The notes below the pieces were generated by a model, which made no database searches, was not told where the DNA came from, and saw only the letters and a program-made list of their open reading frames with translations. The translations under genes were made by a program, and so were the position numbers. Shown here piece by piece: positions 50,153 through 59,514 of a stretch of 64,000 nt of DNA; within the stretch, counting starts at the first letter, position 1; the number at the start of each line of letters is the position of its first letter. Source of the stretch: Mycolicibacter arupensis (lineage in GTDB: Bacteria; Actinomycetota; Actinomycetes; Mycobacteriales; Mycobacteriaceae); contig NZ_MVHH01000011.1 of assembly GCF_002086515.1 (NCBI RefSeq), positions 1-64,000 on the forward strand. Reading direction: 5' to 3'.

Positions 50153-50884
50153 ATGATCGGCATCACCCGCGACGGCAATGTCACGACCATCGAGCTGCAG
50201 CGCCCCGAGCGCCGCAACGCCTTGAACTCCCAGCTCGTCACCGAGCTGCGGGAGGCGGTCTTGGACGCCGCCACCCATGAGGTCCGGGCGATAGTGCTGA
50301 CCGGGCAGGGCACGGTGTTCTGCGCCGGAGCTGATCTGTCGGGTGACGCGTTCGCCGCCGACTACCCCGACAAGCTGGTAGCCCTGCACCAGAGCATCGC
50401 CGACGTCCCGGTGCCGGTGATCGGCGCCATCAACGGAGCCGCGATCGGTGCCGGCCTGCAATTGGCGATGGTCTGCGATCTGCGGGTGGCGGACCCCGAC
50501 GCCTTCTTCCAGTTCCCGGTCGCCAAGTACGGTCTGGCGCTGGATAACTGGAGCATCCGGCGACTGACCTCCTTGGTCGGTTATGGGCGGGCCCGGGCCA
50601 TGATGCTGACCGCGGAGAAGCTGCCGGCCGACCAGGCCCTGCTGACCGGCATGGCCAACCGGCTCGGCACTCTCGCCGACGCTCAGGCCTGGGCGCACGA
50701 GATCGCCGGGCTGGCGCCGCTGGCGCTGCAGCACGCCAAGCGGGTGCTCAACGACGACGGTGCCTTCGAGGAGCAGCTGCCCGTGCACAAGGAGCTGTTC
50801 GACAAGGCCTGGAGTTCCCAAGACGTCATCGAGGCCCAGGTGGCGCGCGTCGAGAAGCGACCGCCGAAGTTCCAGGGCGCGTAA
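50153..50884 (+). CDS. echA6: Enoyl-CoA hydratase homologue EchA6
   Basis: 243 residues, the length of Rv0905. Crotonase marks: [51 protein letters not shown]. The usual hydratase Glu pair is not obvious in the active-site segment ([20 protein letters not shown]), in keeping with the known lack of hydratase activity of EchA6, which binds acyl-CoA and feeds mycolic acid synthesis (target of tetrahydropyrazopyrimidines). First gene of a plus-strand run to ctpE. Confidence 0.88.
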   Translation: MIGITRDGNVTTIELQRPERRNALNSQLVTELREAVLDAATHEVRAIVLTGQGTVFCAGADLSGDAFAADYPDKLVALHQSIADVPVPVIGAINGAAIGAGLQLAMVCDLRVADPDAFFQFPVAKYGLALDNWSIRRLTSLVGYGRARAMMLTAEKLPADQALLTGMANRLGTLADAQAWAHEIAGLAPLALQHAKRVLNDDGAFEEQLPVHKELFDKAWSSQDVIEAQVARVEKRPPKFQGA

Positions 50885-50912
50885 ACGCCGAGGCGCCCGT
50901 CGGCGGCCACCA

Positions 50913-50918
50913 TAGACT
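50913..50918 (+). promoter_or_regulatory. -10 hexamer of leaderless MBL hydrolase promoter
   Basis: TAGACT is followed by 7 nt and the ATG at 50926, favouring that start over the GTG at 50920, and matches the Rv0906 start. Confidence 0.5.
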
Positions 50919-50925
50919 CGTGGTC

Positions 50926-52038
50926 ATGCTGCGTGAAGCACTTCGGCTGGGTACGGCCACCGCCTCGCTGGTCGCCGGCGGCTGGACGCTGCGTGCACTG
51001 CGCGGCACACCCGCCGCGCTGGGCGCCGCGCCCGCCGCCATCGATGCAGTGGCCGCCCGGTCGAGCAACTACCGAGACGGGATCTTCCACAACCTTGAAC
51101 GCGCCGCGGCGGTCAACATGGATCGCGAGCAGCGGCGGCTGATGCTGCGTGAGCTGTTCGCCGACCGTGGGGCGCGACGCCCCCCGGAACCCATCCCGCT
51201 GGACACGCCCGATTTCAGCGCCGAACTCGATCCGCTGGCGATCGTCTGGCTGGGCCATGCCACGGCCCTGGTCGAGATCGACGGCTACCGCATCCTGACC
51301 GACCCGGTCTTCAGCGACCGCTGCTCGCCGTCGGACGCTGTCGGTCCCCGACGGCTACATCCCCCTCCGGTGGGGTTGTCGGCGCTGCCCGCGCTGGACG
51401 CGATCGTGGTGAGCCACGACCACTACGACCACCTCGACATCGACACCGTCACCGCATTGGCCCGCAGTCAGCGGGCACCATTCGTCGTCCCGCTGGGCGT
51501 CGGGGCACACCTGCGGGAGTGGGGCATCCCGGCGGATCGCGTGATCGAGCTGGACTGGGATGAGCACACCACGCTGGGCGATCTCACCGTGACCTGCACC
51601 CCCGCCCGGCACTTCTCCGGACGTTTCCTCACCCGCAATCAGACGCTGTGGGCGTCCTGGGTGATCGCCGGGCCCACCCACCGTGTCTACTTCGGCGGCG
51701 ACAGCGGCTACACCAGCAGCTTCGGTGATATCGGCGCCGGGCATGGCCCCTTCGATGTCACCCTGCTGCCGATCGGGGCCTACAACACCGCATGGCCGGA
51801 CGTCCACATGAACCCCGAAGAGGCGGTTCGGGCACACCTGGACCTGAACGCCTCGGAGTCGGGCCTGTTGGTGCCGATTCACTGGGCCACATTCCGGCTG
51901 GCGCCGCACCCCTGGGACGAGCCGGTGGAGCGGTTACTGGCCGCCGCCGAGGCTGCCGGGGTGACGGTGGCGGTGCCCAAACCCGGGGGCCGGGTGCGGC
52001 CCGGCGTCCCCGCCGCATCGGCGTGGTGGAGGCCCTAG
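50926..52038 (+). CDS. Metallo-beta-lactamase-fold hydrolase (Rv0906/NAPE-PLD type)
   Basis: 370 residues. The MBL dinuclear site SHDHYDHLDIDT is clear, with GHATALVEIDGYRILTDPVF, HFSGR, GGDSGYTSSF and IGAYNTAWPDVHMNPEEAV. The N-terminal 65 residues are a hydrophobic anchor-like region. This branch resembles NAPE-hydrolysing phospholipase D; the natural substrate is unknown. Corresponds to Rv0906 and is followed by the serine hydrolase gene after 4 bp. Confidence 0.85.
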   Translation: MLREALRLGTATASLVAGGWTLRALRGTPAALGAAPAAIDAVAARSSNYRDGIFHNLERAAAVNMDREQRRLMLRELFADRGARRPPEPIPLDTPDFSAELDPLAIVWLGHATALVEIDGYRILTDPVFSDRCSPSDAVGPRRLHPPPVGLSALPALDAIVVSHDHYDHLDIDTVTALARSQRAPFVVPLGVGAHLREWGIPADRVIELDWDEHTTLGDLTVTCTPARHFSGRFLTRNQTLWASWVIAGPTHRVYFGGDSGYTSSFGDIGAGHGPFDVTLLPIGAYNTAWPDVHMNPEEAVRAHLDLNASESGLLVPIHWATFRLAPHPWDEPVERLLAAAEAAGVTVAVPKPGGRVRPGVPAASAWWRP

Positions 52039-52042
52039 CGTC

Positions 52043-53614
52043 ATGATCCGGTGGACGGCTGCGGCCGGGGCCACACTGCTGCTTTTGGCCACGGCGGGAT
52101 GTGCGCCCGCGGCCGCGCCACCGGCGCTGCCCGACGCCCCGCCGAACCAGGTGTCGGGAGTGGACATCCCGGAGGGCCGCATCGATGCGGCGGTGGCCAG
52201 ACTCGACGGTCTGGCGCGGGAACTGATGGACAGCACCGGCGTGCCCGGGCTGGCCGTCGCGGTCGCGCACGCCGGAAAAACTCTGTACGCCAAGGGCTTC
52301 GGTGTTCGCGATACCCGCGGTGGCACGGGGCCGGATAACGCGGTGGACGCGGACACGGTGTTCCAGCTGGCGTCGATGTCCAAATCGGTCGGGGCCACCG
52401 TGGTGGCGCAGCAGGTCAGTGCCGGCACGGTCGGCTGGGACACACCGGTGGTGACACACCTGCCGTGGTTCGCGCTGTCCGACCCCTACGTCACCGACCA
52501 CCTCACCATCGCCGACCTGTACGCGCACCGGTCCGGATTGCCCGACCACGCCGGCGACGGACTGGAAGACCTGGGCTATGACCGCCGGGAAGTGCTGCAG
52601 CGGCTCAGATATCTGCCCCTGTCCTCGTTCCGCGACAGCTACGACTACACCAACTTCGGGGTCACCGCCGCAGCAGAGGCGGTCGCCGCAGCGGCCGGCG
52701 CCGAGTGGGAGCAGCTGAGCGCCGACGTGCTGTACCGGCCGATGGGAATGACCTCGACCAGTTCCCGCTACTCCGAATATCTGGCACGACCCAATCGGGC
52801 GCTCACCCACGTCAAGGGCCCCGACGGCTATGAGCCGCGCTATCAACGCAATCCGGACGCACAGTCCCCGGCCGGCGGAGTCAGTTCCTCGGTGAACGAC
52901 ATGGCGCGGTGGCTGGCCATGGTGCTGTCCAACGGCAGTCACGACGGCACCCAGATCATCGAGCCCGAGGCATTGCTGCCCGCGATCACGCCGCAGGTGA
53001 TCAGCGCCCCCGCCGGCGTCCCCGCCGCCCGGGCCGGGCTCTACGGCCAGGGATTCACGGTGTCGATCACCTCATCGGGGCGCACCCAGTACGGCCACTC
53101 GGGCGCGTTCCTGCTCGGTGCCGCGACCGCCTTTTCGGCATTGCCGTCGCAGAACGTCGGCATCGTGGTGCTGACCAACGCCGCCCCGATCGGCGTCCCG
53201 GAGACCTTGGCCGCCCAATTCCTGGACTTGGTCCAGTACGGCGCGATCCGCGAGAACTGGGCGACGCTGTATCAGCAGGCGTTCGCGCCGATGTCGCAAC
53301 CGGAGGGTTCCCTGGTGGGCGCCCAGCCCCCGGCCCAGCCCGCTCCCGCCCGGCCGCTGTCGACGTATGTCGGCCAGTACACCAACCGCTACTGGGGACC
53401 GGTCACCGTGACCGAGGGCCACGATGCGCTCGCCATGACCCTCGGGCCGCGCCACCAACAATTCGGGTTGACCCACTACGACGGTGACACCTTCACCTTC
53501 ACGCTGCAGGGTGAGAACGCGCCAGAGGGAACGATATCCAAGGCCACCTTCACCAAGGATGCGGTGGAGCTGGAGTACTTCGATCACGACAAGTTGGGAA
53601 GGTTCACCCGGTGA
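52043..53614 (+). CDS. Beta-lactamase-family serine hydrolase lipoprotein
   Basis: 523 residues. Lipoprotein-type signal with Cys20 (LLLLATAGC, -3 residue Thr is non-ideal). Class C beta-lactamase/D-Ala-D-Ala peptidase fold: nucleophile S111-M-S-K114, Y202-T-N204, and HSG in [12 protein letters not shown]-terminal beta domain of about 90 residues follows. Possible peptidase or esterase at the cell envelope. TGGAGG Shine-Dalgarno. Corresponds to Rv0907; the stop overlaps ctpE as GTGA. Confidence 0.85.
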   Translation: MIRWTAAAGATLLLLATAGCAPAAAPPALPDAPPNQVSGVDIPEGRIDAAVARLDGLARELMDSTGVPGLAVAVAHAGKTLYAKGFGVRDTRGGTGPDNAVDADTVFQLASMSKSVGATVVAQQVSAGTVGWDTPVVTHLPWFALSDPYVTDHLTIADLYAHRSGLPDHAGDGLEDLGYDRREVLQRLRYLPLSSFRDSYDYTNFGVTAAAEAVAAAAGAEWEQLSADVLYRPMGMTSTSSRYSEYLARPNRALTHVKGPDGYEPRYQRNPDAQSPAGGVSSSVNDMARWLAMVLSNGSHDGTQIIEPEALLPAITPQVISAPAGVPAARAGLYGQGFTVSITSSGRTQYGHSGAFLLGAATAFSALPSQNVGIVVLTNAAPIGVPETLAAQFLDLVQYGAIRENWATLYQQAFAPMSQPEGSLVGAQPPAQPAPARPLSTYVGQYTNRYWGPVTVTEGHDALAMTLGPRHQQFGLTHYDGDTFTFTLQGENAPEGTISKATFTKDAVELEYFDHDKLGRFTR

Positions 53615-56025
53615 CGACAGCGCGAACCGCCGGACTCTCTGACGCGCAAGTCGCCCAGCGGGTCGAGCAGGGCCAGACCAATGACATTCCGGCGCGTGCC
53701 GCGCGCAGCATCCGCGAGATCGTCCGGGCCAACGTCTTCACCCGCATCAACGCCATCCTGGGCGTGCTGTTGGTCATCGTGCTGACCACCGGTTCCCTGA
53801 TCAACGGCTTGTTCGGTCTGCTCATCGTCTTCAACAGCGTGATCGGCATGGTGCAGGAGATCCGGGCCAAACAGACGCTGGACAGACTGGCGATCATCGG
53901 CCAGGCGAAACCCTTGGTGCGCAGGCAGTCCGGGACACAGCAGCTGCCGCCGGGCGATGTGGTGCTCGACGATGTCATCGAGCTGGGGCCGGGCGATCAG
54001 ATCGTGGTCGATGGCCAGGTCGTGGAGTCGGTGGACCTGGAAGTCGACGAGTCGCTGCTCACCGGGGAAGCGGACCCGATCGGCAAGGGTGTGGATGACC
54101 AGGTGATGTCGGGCAGTTTCGTGGTGTCCGGCAGCGGGGCCTACCGGGCCACCCGGGTCGGACGTGAGGCCTATGCGGCCAAACTGGCCGAGGAGGCCAG
54201 CAAGTTCACGCTGGTCAAATCCGAACTGCGCTCCGGTATCGACCAGATCCTGAAATTCATCACCTACCTGTTGATTCCGGCAGGCCTGTTGATCATCTAC
54301 ACCCAGCTGTTCACCACGGATGTGGGCTGGCGCGCATCGGTGCTGGCCATGGTCGGGGCCCTGGTGCCGATGGTGCCCGAAGGCCTGGTGCTCATGACGT
54401 CCCTGGCGTTCGCCGTGGGAGTCGTTCGGCTGGGGCAGAAGCAGTGCCTGGTGCAGGAGCTGCCCGCGATCGAAGGCCTGGCCCGAGTGGACGTCGTCTG
54501 CGCCGACAAGACCGGCACCCTCACCGAGAACGGGATGCGGGTGTCGCAGATCGCCGAACTCGATTGCGTCGAAAGCCTTCCGGTGCGTGAGGCGCTGGCC
54601 GCCCTGGCCGCCGCCGATGCCCGCCCCAACGCCAGCATCCAAGCCATCGCCGAGGCGTTCCCCTCGTCACCTGGCTGGACGCCGAGTGCCTGCGCGTCCT
54701 TCAAATCGGCCACCAAATGGAGCGGTGTCTCGTTCTCCGAGCACGGAAACTGGGTGATCGGCGCCCCGGATGTGCTGCTGGACCCGGCCTCGGCTGTCGC
54801 CGAGCAGGCCGAGCGGATCGGTGCGCGGGGTCTTCGGGTGTTGCTGCTGGGTGCCTGCGATCAACCCGTGGACCACCCCGGGGCGCCGGGACAGGTGACG
54901 CCGGCGGCGCTGGTGGTGCTGGAGCAGAAGCTGCGCCCCGATGCCCGCGAAACCTTAGATTATTTTGCCGCGCAGGATGTTTCGGTCAAGGTGATCTCGG
55001 GGGACAATGCGGTCTCGGTGGGTGCGGTGGCCGCGGAGCTCGGACTGCCCGGGGACGCGGTGGATGCCCGCAAGCTCCCGACCGAACCGGACCGGCTGGC
55101 CGGCGCGGTGGAGCAACACACCGTTTTCGGCAGAGTGCGCCCGGATCAGAAGCGTGCCATGGTGCACGCGCTGCAGGCCCGCGACCATACGGTGGCGATG
55201 ACGGGAGACGGCGTCAACGACGTGCTCGCGCTCAAGGACGCCGACATCGGTGTGGCGATGGGGGCGGGGAGCTCGGCGGCACGGTCGGTGGCCCAGATCG
55301 TCCTGCTGGACAACAAGTTCGCGACCCTGCCCTATGTCGTGGGTGAGGGCCGCCGGGTGATCGGCAACATCGAGCGAGTGGCGAACCTGTTCCTCACCAA
55401 AACGGTGTACTCGGTGCTTCTCGCGCTGCTGGTGGGTCTGGTGGGCCTGGCGTCGGCACTGTTCGGCACCAAGCCGCTGCTGTACCCCTTCCAGCCGATC
55501 CACGTCACGGTTGCGGCGTGGTTCACCATCGGCATCCCGGCATTCATCCTGTCGCTGGCACCGAACAACGAGCGGGCGCATCCCGGATTCGTCCGGCGGG
55601 TGATGAGCGGGGCACTGCCGGCCGGTCTCGTGGTGGGCATCGCCACCTTCGTGTCCTACCTGGTGGCCTACCGGGGCAGCGAAGCGACGCCGGTCCAGCA
55701 GATTCAGGCCTCCACCAGTGCGTTGATCACACTGCTGACCACGGCCGGATGGGTGTTGGCGGTGGTGGCGCGGCCCTATCAATGGTGGCGGCTGCTGCTG
55801 GTGATCTCCTGCGGGCTGGCCTACGTGGCGATCTTCGCGATGCCGCTGACCCGGGAGAAGTTTCTGCTGGACCCCTCCAACGTGGCATTGACGTCGCTGG
55901 CCCTGGGTATCGGAGCGCTCGGCGCTGCCGCCATCGAAGCGATGTGGTGGGCGCGGGGCGGGATGCTCGGTGAGCGGCCGAAGTTGTGGCGAGAGTCGGC
56001 ACCGACCACAATGTCCCAGCGATAA
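53611..56025 (+). CDS. ctpE: P-type ATPase CtpE
   Basis: 804 residues (Rv0908 is 797). Motifs: phosphorylation DKTGTLT with Asp299, [16 protein letters not shown] (TGE), [36 protein letters not shown] hinge, and about ten membrane segments. CtpE is reported as a calcium-transporting ATPase in mycobacteria. GTG start overlaps the serine hydrolase stop. Confidence 0.92.
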   Translation: MTTARTAGLSDAQVAQRVEQGQTNDIPARAARSIREIVRANVFTRINAILGVLLVIVLTTGSLINGLFGLLIVFNSVIGMVQEIRAKQTLDRLAIIGQAKPLVRRQSGTQQLPPGDVVLDDVIELGPGDQIVVDGQVVESVDLEVDESLLTGEADPIGKGVDDQVMSGSFVVSGSGAYRATRVGREAYAAKLAEEASKFTLVKSELRSGIDQILKFITYLLIPAGLLIIYTQLFTTDVGWRASVLAMVGALVPMVPEGLVLMTSLAFAVGVVRLGQKQCLVQELPAIEGLARVDVVCADKTGTLTENGMRVSQIAELDCVESLPVREALAALAAADARPNASIQAIAEAFPSSPGWTPSACASFKSATKWSGVSFSEHGNWVIGAPDVLLDPASAVAEQAERIGARGLRVLLLGACDQPVDHPGAPGQVTPAALVVLEQKLRPDARETLDYFAAQDVSVKVISGDNAVSVGAVAAELGLPGDAVDARKLPTEPDRLAGAVEQHTVFGRVRPDQKRAMVHALQARDHTVAMTGDGVNDVLALKDADIGVAMGAGSSAARSVAQIVLLDNKFATLPYVVGEGRRVIGNIERVANLFLTKTVYSVLLALLVGLVGLASALFGTKPLLYPFQPIHVTVAAWFTIGIPAFILSLAPNNERAHPGFVRRVMSGALPAGLVVGIATFVSYLVAYRGSEATPVQQIQASTSALITLLTTAGWVLAVVARPYQWWRLLLVISCGLAYVAIFAMPLTREKFLLDPSNVALTSLALGIGALGAAAIEAMWWARGGMLGERPKLWRESAPTTMSQR

Positions 56026-56050
56026 ACCGTGACACAGAGGGAAAGACGAT

Positions 56051-56488
56051 ATGGCGAAGCTCTCCGGATCCATCGACGTCCCACTGCCTCCCGAGCAGGC
56101 GTGGGCGCACGCCTCGGATCTGTCGCGCTACAAGGAGTGGCTGACCATTCACCGAGTGTGGCGCAGTGTGCTGCCGGAGAATCTCGACAAGGGCACCACC
56201 TTGGAGTCGATCGTCGAGGTCAAGGGCATGCTCAACAAGATCAACTGGACGATCGTGAACTACAAGCCGCCCACCGGGATGACGCTCAACGGCGACGGTA
56301 AGGGCGGAGTCAAGATCAAGCTGCTCGCGAAGGTGGCCCCGCAGGGCGACGGCTCGAAGGTCAGTTTCGACGTGCACCTGGGCGGTCCCGCGCTGTTCGG
56401 CCCCATCGGCATGCTGGTGGCCGCCGCGCTCAAGAGTGACATCAACGAGTCGCTGCGCAGGTTCGTCGCGGTCTTCGCCTCGGTTTAA
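56051..56488 (+). CDS. SRPBCC protein of the Rv0910 (toxin-annotated) type
   Basis: 145 residues; AKLSGSIDVPLPPEQAWAHA, DLSRYKEWLTIHRVWRS and the C-terminal helix ALKSDINESLRRFVAVF match Rv0910 (144 residues). In M. tuberculosis Rv0910 is paired with the small antitoxin gene Rv0909; here there are only 25 bp after ctpE, so the antitoxin is absent at this locus. Shine-Dalgarno AGAGGGAAAGACGAT. A lipid/ligand cavity protein is the alternative. Confidence 0.8.
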   Translation: MAKLSGSIDVPLPPEQAWAHASDLSRYKEWLTIHRVWRSVLPENLDKGTTLESIVEVKGMLNKINWTIVNYKPPTGMTLNGDGKGGVKIKLLAKVAPQGDGSKVSFDVHLGGPALFGPIGMLVAAALKSDINESLRRFVAVFASV

Positions 56489-56492
56489 TCGG

Positions 56493-56522
56493 TTGCACGC
56501 CGGGTCGCACCGCGACTACGGT
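56493..56522 (+). promoter_or_regulatory. Promoter of the ABC-F leader transcript
   Basis: TTGCAC (56493-56498) and TACGGT (56517-56522) separated by 18 bp form a sigma-A type promoter; TSS would be near 56529. TTTAAT (56484-56489) just upstream of the -35 resembles the AT-rich element used by WhiB7 promoters; that link is tentative. Confidence 0.5.
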
Positions 56523-56552
56523 GGCGAACGTTGCTTCACAGGAGGTCATGTA

Positions 56553-56594
56553 ATGACAGGCATCACCGGTCTCACGCCGCTGTCCGCGCGCTGA
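56553..56594 (+). CDS. 13-aa leader peptide upstream of the ABC-F gene
   Basis: MTGITGLTPLSAR then TGA. A strong Shine-Dalgarno AGGAGG (56540-56545) is spaced 7 nt from the ATG. The stop codon sits within GCGCTGA (56588-56594), complementary to TCAGCGC (56629-56635) in the next hairpin. Leader peptides of this kind control ribosome-protection ABC-F and erm genes. Confidence 0.6.
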   Translation: MTGITGLTPLSAR

Positions 56595-56627
56595 TCACCG
56601 ACGAGTCGCCGTAGCCCGGTCCCGGTT

Positions 56628-56645
56628 GTCAGCGCCCCCGCTGAC
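56628..56645 (+). promoter_or_regulatory. Attenuator hairpin before the ABC-F start
   Basis: GTCAGCG (56628-56634), loop CCCC, CGCTGAC (56639-56645): perfect 7-bp stem. It ends 5 nt before the Shine-Dalgarno GGAG (56651-56654) of the ABC-F gene and has no U-tract. Its 5' arm has an alternative partner in the leader ORF (56588-56594). Confidence 0.55.
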
Positions 56646-56659
56646 CTTCCGGAGACCGC

Positions 56660-58246
56660 ATGTCCCTCACTTTTTCTGACTCTCACCCTGCCGTCACCTT
56701 CGCCGGCGTCGACTTCGCCTGGCCGGACGGCACTCCCGCGCTGACAGGCATCACCGCTTCGTTCGGTGCCGGCAGAACTGGCCTGGTCGGTTCCAACGGT
56801 GCCGGAAAGTCGACCCTGCTTCGGCTGATCACCGGCGAACTCACCGCCACGGCCGGGCACATCACCAGGTCTGGTCCGGTGGCCTATCTGCCCCAGGCGC
56901 TGACCCTGGCCGCCGACGCCTCGATCGCTGACCTGATGGGCGTCGCCGAGCCGCTGGCCGCATTGCGGGCTATCGAACGCGGCGACACCGACGCGGCCCA
57001 TTTCGAGGTCGTCGGTGACGACTGGGACATCGAATCCCGCGTGGATGCGGCGCTGCGCGACATCGGGTTCGGCTCGGGTGATCTCGACCGCCGGGTGGGT
57101 GAACTCTCCGGTGGGGAGGCGATGCTGGTCGCGTTGACCGGGCTGCGGTTACAGGCCGCACCGATCACCCTGCTCGATGAGCCCACCAACAATCTCGACC
57201 GGGCCGCGCGCGCCGCGCTGGCCCGGCTGGTGCACGCGTGGCCGGGCGCACTGATCGTGGCCAGCCACGACACCGCGCTGCTGGAGCAGATGGACGACAC
57301 CGCCGAGCTCTACGACGGGCACCTCACCACGTTCGGGGGCCCCTACCGTGCGTGGCGGGAGCACCTGGAGTCCGAGCAGGCCGCGGCCCGGGCGGCGGTA
57401 CGTACCGCCGAACAGGCGATCAAGGTGGAGAAACGTCAGCGCGTCGAAGCCGAGACCAGGCTCGCGCGGCGCCACCGCGCGGCCCAGGCCGCCCAGCAGA
57501 ACAAGCGCGCCGCGAAGATCGTGATGAACCAGAACGCGGCCAACGCCCAGGTGGCGGCGGGCAAACTACGCGCCACCGCCGGAGGCCGGCTGCGTGACGC
57601 GCTGGCCGACGCCGAGGCAGCCTCGGCCCGGGTCCGCCGCGACGAGCACATTCGGGTGGTGCTTGCAGACCCGGACGTGCCCGCTAGCCGCCGCCTCGCC
57701 GAACTGCCGGGTGCCGACGGGCCGATCATCGTGCAGGGGCCAGAGCGCATCGGTCTGGACGGCCCGAACGGAGTCGGCAAGACCACGCTGCTGGAAGCCC
57801 TGCGCTGCGGCGCGGCCGGTCGCCTGTTGACCGACCGGGTCGGCTACCTACCGCAACGGCTGGACCATCTGGATGACGCGGTGTCGGCGTTCGACGCGGT
57901 GTCGGCGGTCTCCGGCAGTACGCCGCAGGCGATACGCGCCCAGCTGGCCCGTTTCCTGTTGGACGCCGAGAGTGTCGCCCGGCCGGTGGGAACCCTGTCC
58001 GGCGGTGAACGATTCCGCGTCGCACTGGCCCAGCTGCTGCTCGCCGATCCGCCGCCGCAGCTCTTGCTGCTCGACGAACCGACCAACAACCTGGACCTGG
58101 CCAGCGTCGATCAGCTGGTCGAGGCGCTGCAGGCCTACCGAGGAGCATTCCTCGTGATCAGTCACGACGAGAGGTTCCTGGCGCGGCTGAATCTGCGGCG
58201 GCGGTTGACCATGCCGCGCGCCGGGGAGCTGATCGATGCGAGCTAG
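56660..58246 (+). CDS. ABC-F ATPase, probable antibiotic-resistance (ribosome protection) type
   Basis: 528 residues, two soluble NBDs without membrane domains. NBD1: Walker A GSNGAGKSTLL, LSGGEAMLVAL, LLDEPTNNLD. NBD2: GPNGVGKTTLLEAL, LSGGERFRVALAQLLL, LLLLDEPTNNLD. Between them is a long basic alpha-helical linker (about 215-330, QAAQQNKRAAKIVMNQ), the interdomain arm that reaches the ribosomal PTC in resistance-type ABC-F proteins. Resistance spectrum is not predictable from sequence alone. The leader peptide and hairpin upstream suggest drug-inducible control. Confidence 0.85.
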   Translation: MSLTFSDSHPAVTFAGVDFAWPDGTPALTGITASFGAGRTGLVGSNGAGKSTLLRLITGELTATAGHITRSGPVAYLPQALTLAADASIADLMGVAEPLAALRAIERGDTDAAHFEVVGDDWDIESRVDAALRDIGFGSGDLDRRVGELSGGEAMLVALTGLRLQAAPITLLDEPTNNLDRAARAALARLVHAWPGALIVASHDTALLEQMDDTAELYDGHLTTFGGPYRAWREHLESEQAAARAAVRTAEQAIKVEKRQRVEAETRLARRHRAAQAAQQNKRAAKIVMNQNAANAQVAAGKLRATAGGRLRDALADAEAASARVRRDEHIRVVLADPDVPASRRLAELPGADGPIIVQGPERIGLDGPNGVGKTTLLEALRCGAAGRLLTDRVGYLPQRLDHLDDAVSAFDAVSAVSGSTPQAIRAQLARFLLDAESVARPVGTLSGGERFRVALAQLLLADPPPQLLLLDEPTNNLDLASVDQLVEALQAYRGAFLVISHDERFLARLNLRRRLTMPRAGELIDAS

Positions 58247-58255
58247 TGTCACAAC

Positions 58256-58672
58256 ATGACTCGCTCGCGTCCCGGTTGGCTGATCGCACTGTGCGCGGCG
58301 ATTCTGTCGGGCAGTGCGTGGTTGCCGTGGCTGATCACCTCCGCCGAGGGCGGCGGGCATGCCAGTGCGATCGGGGGCAGTGCCGGTGCCATCGTGTTGC
58401 CGGCGCGTTTCGGTGTCGGGCAGCTGATCGTGCTGCTGGCCGCGGTCCTGCTGGTGGCCGGCGCGATGGTGGCCCGGGAGTTGTTCACCCGGCTGGCCGC
58501 GGTGGTCGCCGTGCTGGACGCGGTGCTGATCGCTGCGCTGGGTCTTTGGTACTACCGGCTGAACGTGGTGGCGCCGATCACCGTGGGCTACGGGTTCTAC
58601 CTGGGGGCGGCCGCCGTGGTGGGTGCCCTGGGTTGTTCGGTGTGGGCGCTGGTCACCGCAGTGCGGCGATGA
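58256..58672 (+). CDS. Four-helix membrane protein (Rv0912 type)
   Basis: 138 residues with four hydrophobic segments: LIALCAAILSGSAWLPWLI, LIVLLAAVLLVAGAMVA, LAAVVAVLDAVLIAALGLW, and FYLGAAAVVGALGCSVWALV. Position matches Rv0912. It begins 9 bp after the ABC-F stop and overlaps the convergent oxidoreductase by 20 bp. Unknown function. Confidence 0.7.
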   Translation: MTRSRPGWLIALCAAILSGSAWLPWLITSAEGGGHASAIGGSAGAIVLPARFGVGQLIVLLAAVLLVAGAMVARELFTRLAAVVAVLDAVLIAALGLWYYRLNVVAPITVGYGFYLGAAAVVGALGCSVWALVTAVRR

Positions 58673-59471
58673 CCTCGGCGAACGCCGAGGCGTGTTGCTG
58701 CTGGACGGTGAAGTAACTGATCCCGTAGCGGTGCCGGTAGTGGCGCAGGGTCTCGGCCATGTCGCTCACCGATCCGGACAGCACGGCCGGCGAGGCCAAC
58801 AGCTCCTCATCGGACAGCGTCGGTGCGAAGCGCCGGGTCAGTGTCAGGTCGGGAATCCCGGAGCCGTCGGTCGGCAGTGCGGTGATGGCCAGATTCAGCT
58901 CGAGGGCGTCGAATCGATCGCCGGCGGCCGCGCGGACGAAGCCGACGCGCTCGGCCAGCGGATCGTCGGCACCGTCGACCCGCGCCCCGGTCAGTCCGAT
59001 GATGTCGGCGTGGCGCGCCGCCACGGTCAGCAGCCGGTCTCCACTGCCGGCGATCAGGATCGGTACCCGCGGCTGGTGCGCCGCCACGTAGCGAGTGACG
59101 TGTTCCAGGTAGGCGATGCGACGGGCGGCGGTCGGGAAGGGCAGCTCGGCGGCCTCGAACTCGGCGCGCACGTAACCCGCGCCCAGGCCCACCTCCAGCC
59201 GCCCGCCCGAGAGCAGGTCGGTGTCTGCGACGTCACGGGTGAGCAGCGCCGGCTTGTAGAAGCAGGCGTTGAGCACGTAGGTGCCCAGCCGGATCGTGGA
59301 GGTGGCCGCGGCTGCCGCGACCAGGACCGGGAAAGGCGCCGGAGCACCGAGATGATCGGGCACGTGCAGGACGTCGAATCCGAAGTCCTCCAATTGCCGT
59401 GCGGTCTGCGCCAGTTCGGGTGCGGGTCGGGTTGAGTTCAGGCCCACCCCGAAGCGAAACTGCTTGTCCAC
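58653..59471 (-). CDS. LLM-class F420-dependent oxidoreductase
   Basis: 272 residues, luciferase-like TIM barrel of the TIGR03621-type: RFGVGLNSTRPAPELAQTAR, DFGFDVLHVPDHLGAPAPFP, GGRLEVGLGAGYVRAEFEAA and PRVPILIAGSGDRLLTVAAR. F420 use is the expectation for mycobacterial members of this group. GTG start follows a GAGGAGG Shine-Dalgarno. Substrate unknown. Confidence 0.82.
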   Translation of the reverse strand: MDKQFRFGVGLNSTRPAPELAQTARQLEDFGFDVLHVPDHLGAPAPFPVLVAAAAATSTIRLGTYVLNACFYKPALLTRDVADTDLLSGGRLEVGLGAGYVRAEFEAAELPFPTAARRIAYLEHVTRYVAAHQPRVPILIAGSGDRLLTVAARHADIIGLTGARVDGADDPLAERVGFVRAAAGDRFDALELNLAITALPTDGSGIPDLTLTRRFAPTLSDEELLASPAVLSGSVSDMAETLRHYRHRYGISYFTVQQQHASAFAEVIAALR

Positions 59472-59514
59472 CGACTACCTCCTCAACCGGCTGTGCCGTA
59501 TGCGGCTCCCGCGG

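Noticed and set aside
56029..56301. ORF overlapping the Rv0910-type gene as the missing antitoxin
   Set aside because: It is a different frame of the SRPBCC gene, with no similarity to small antitoxins and no ribosome-binding site.
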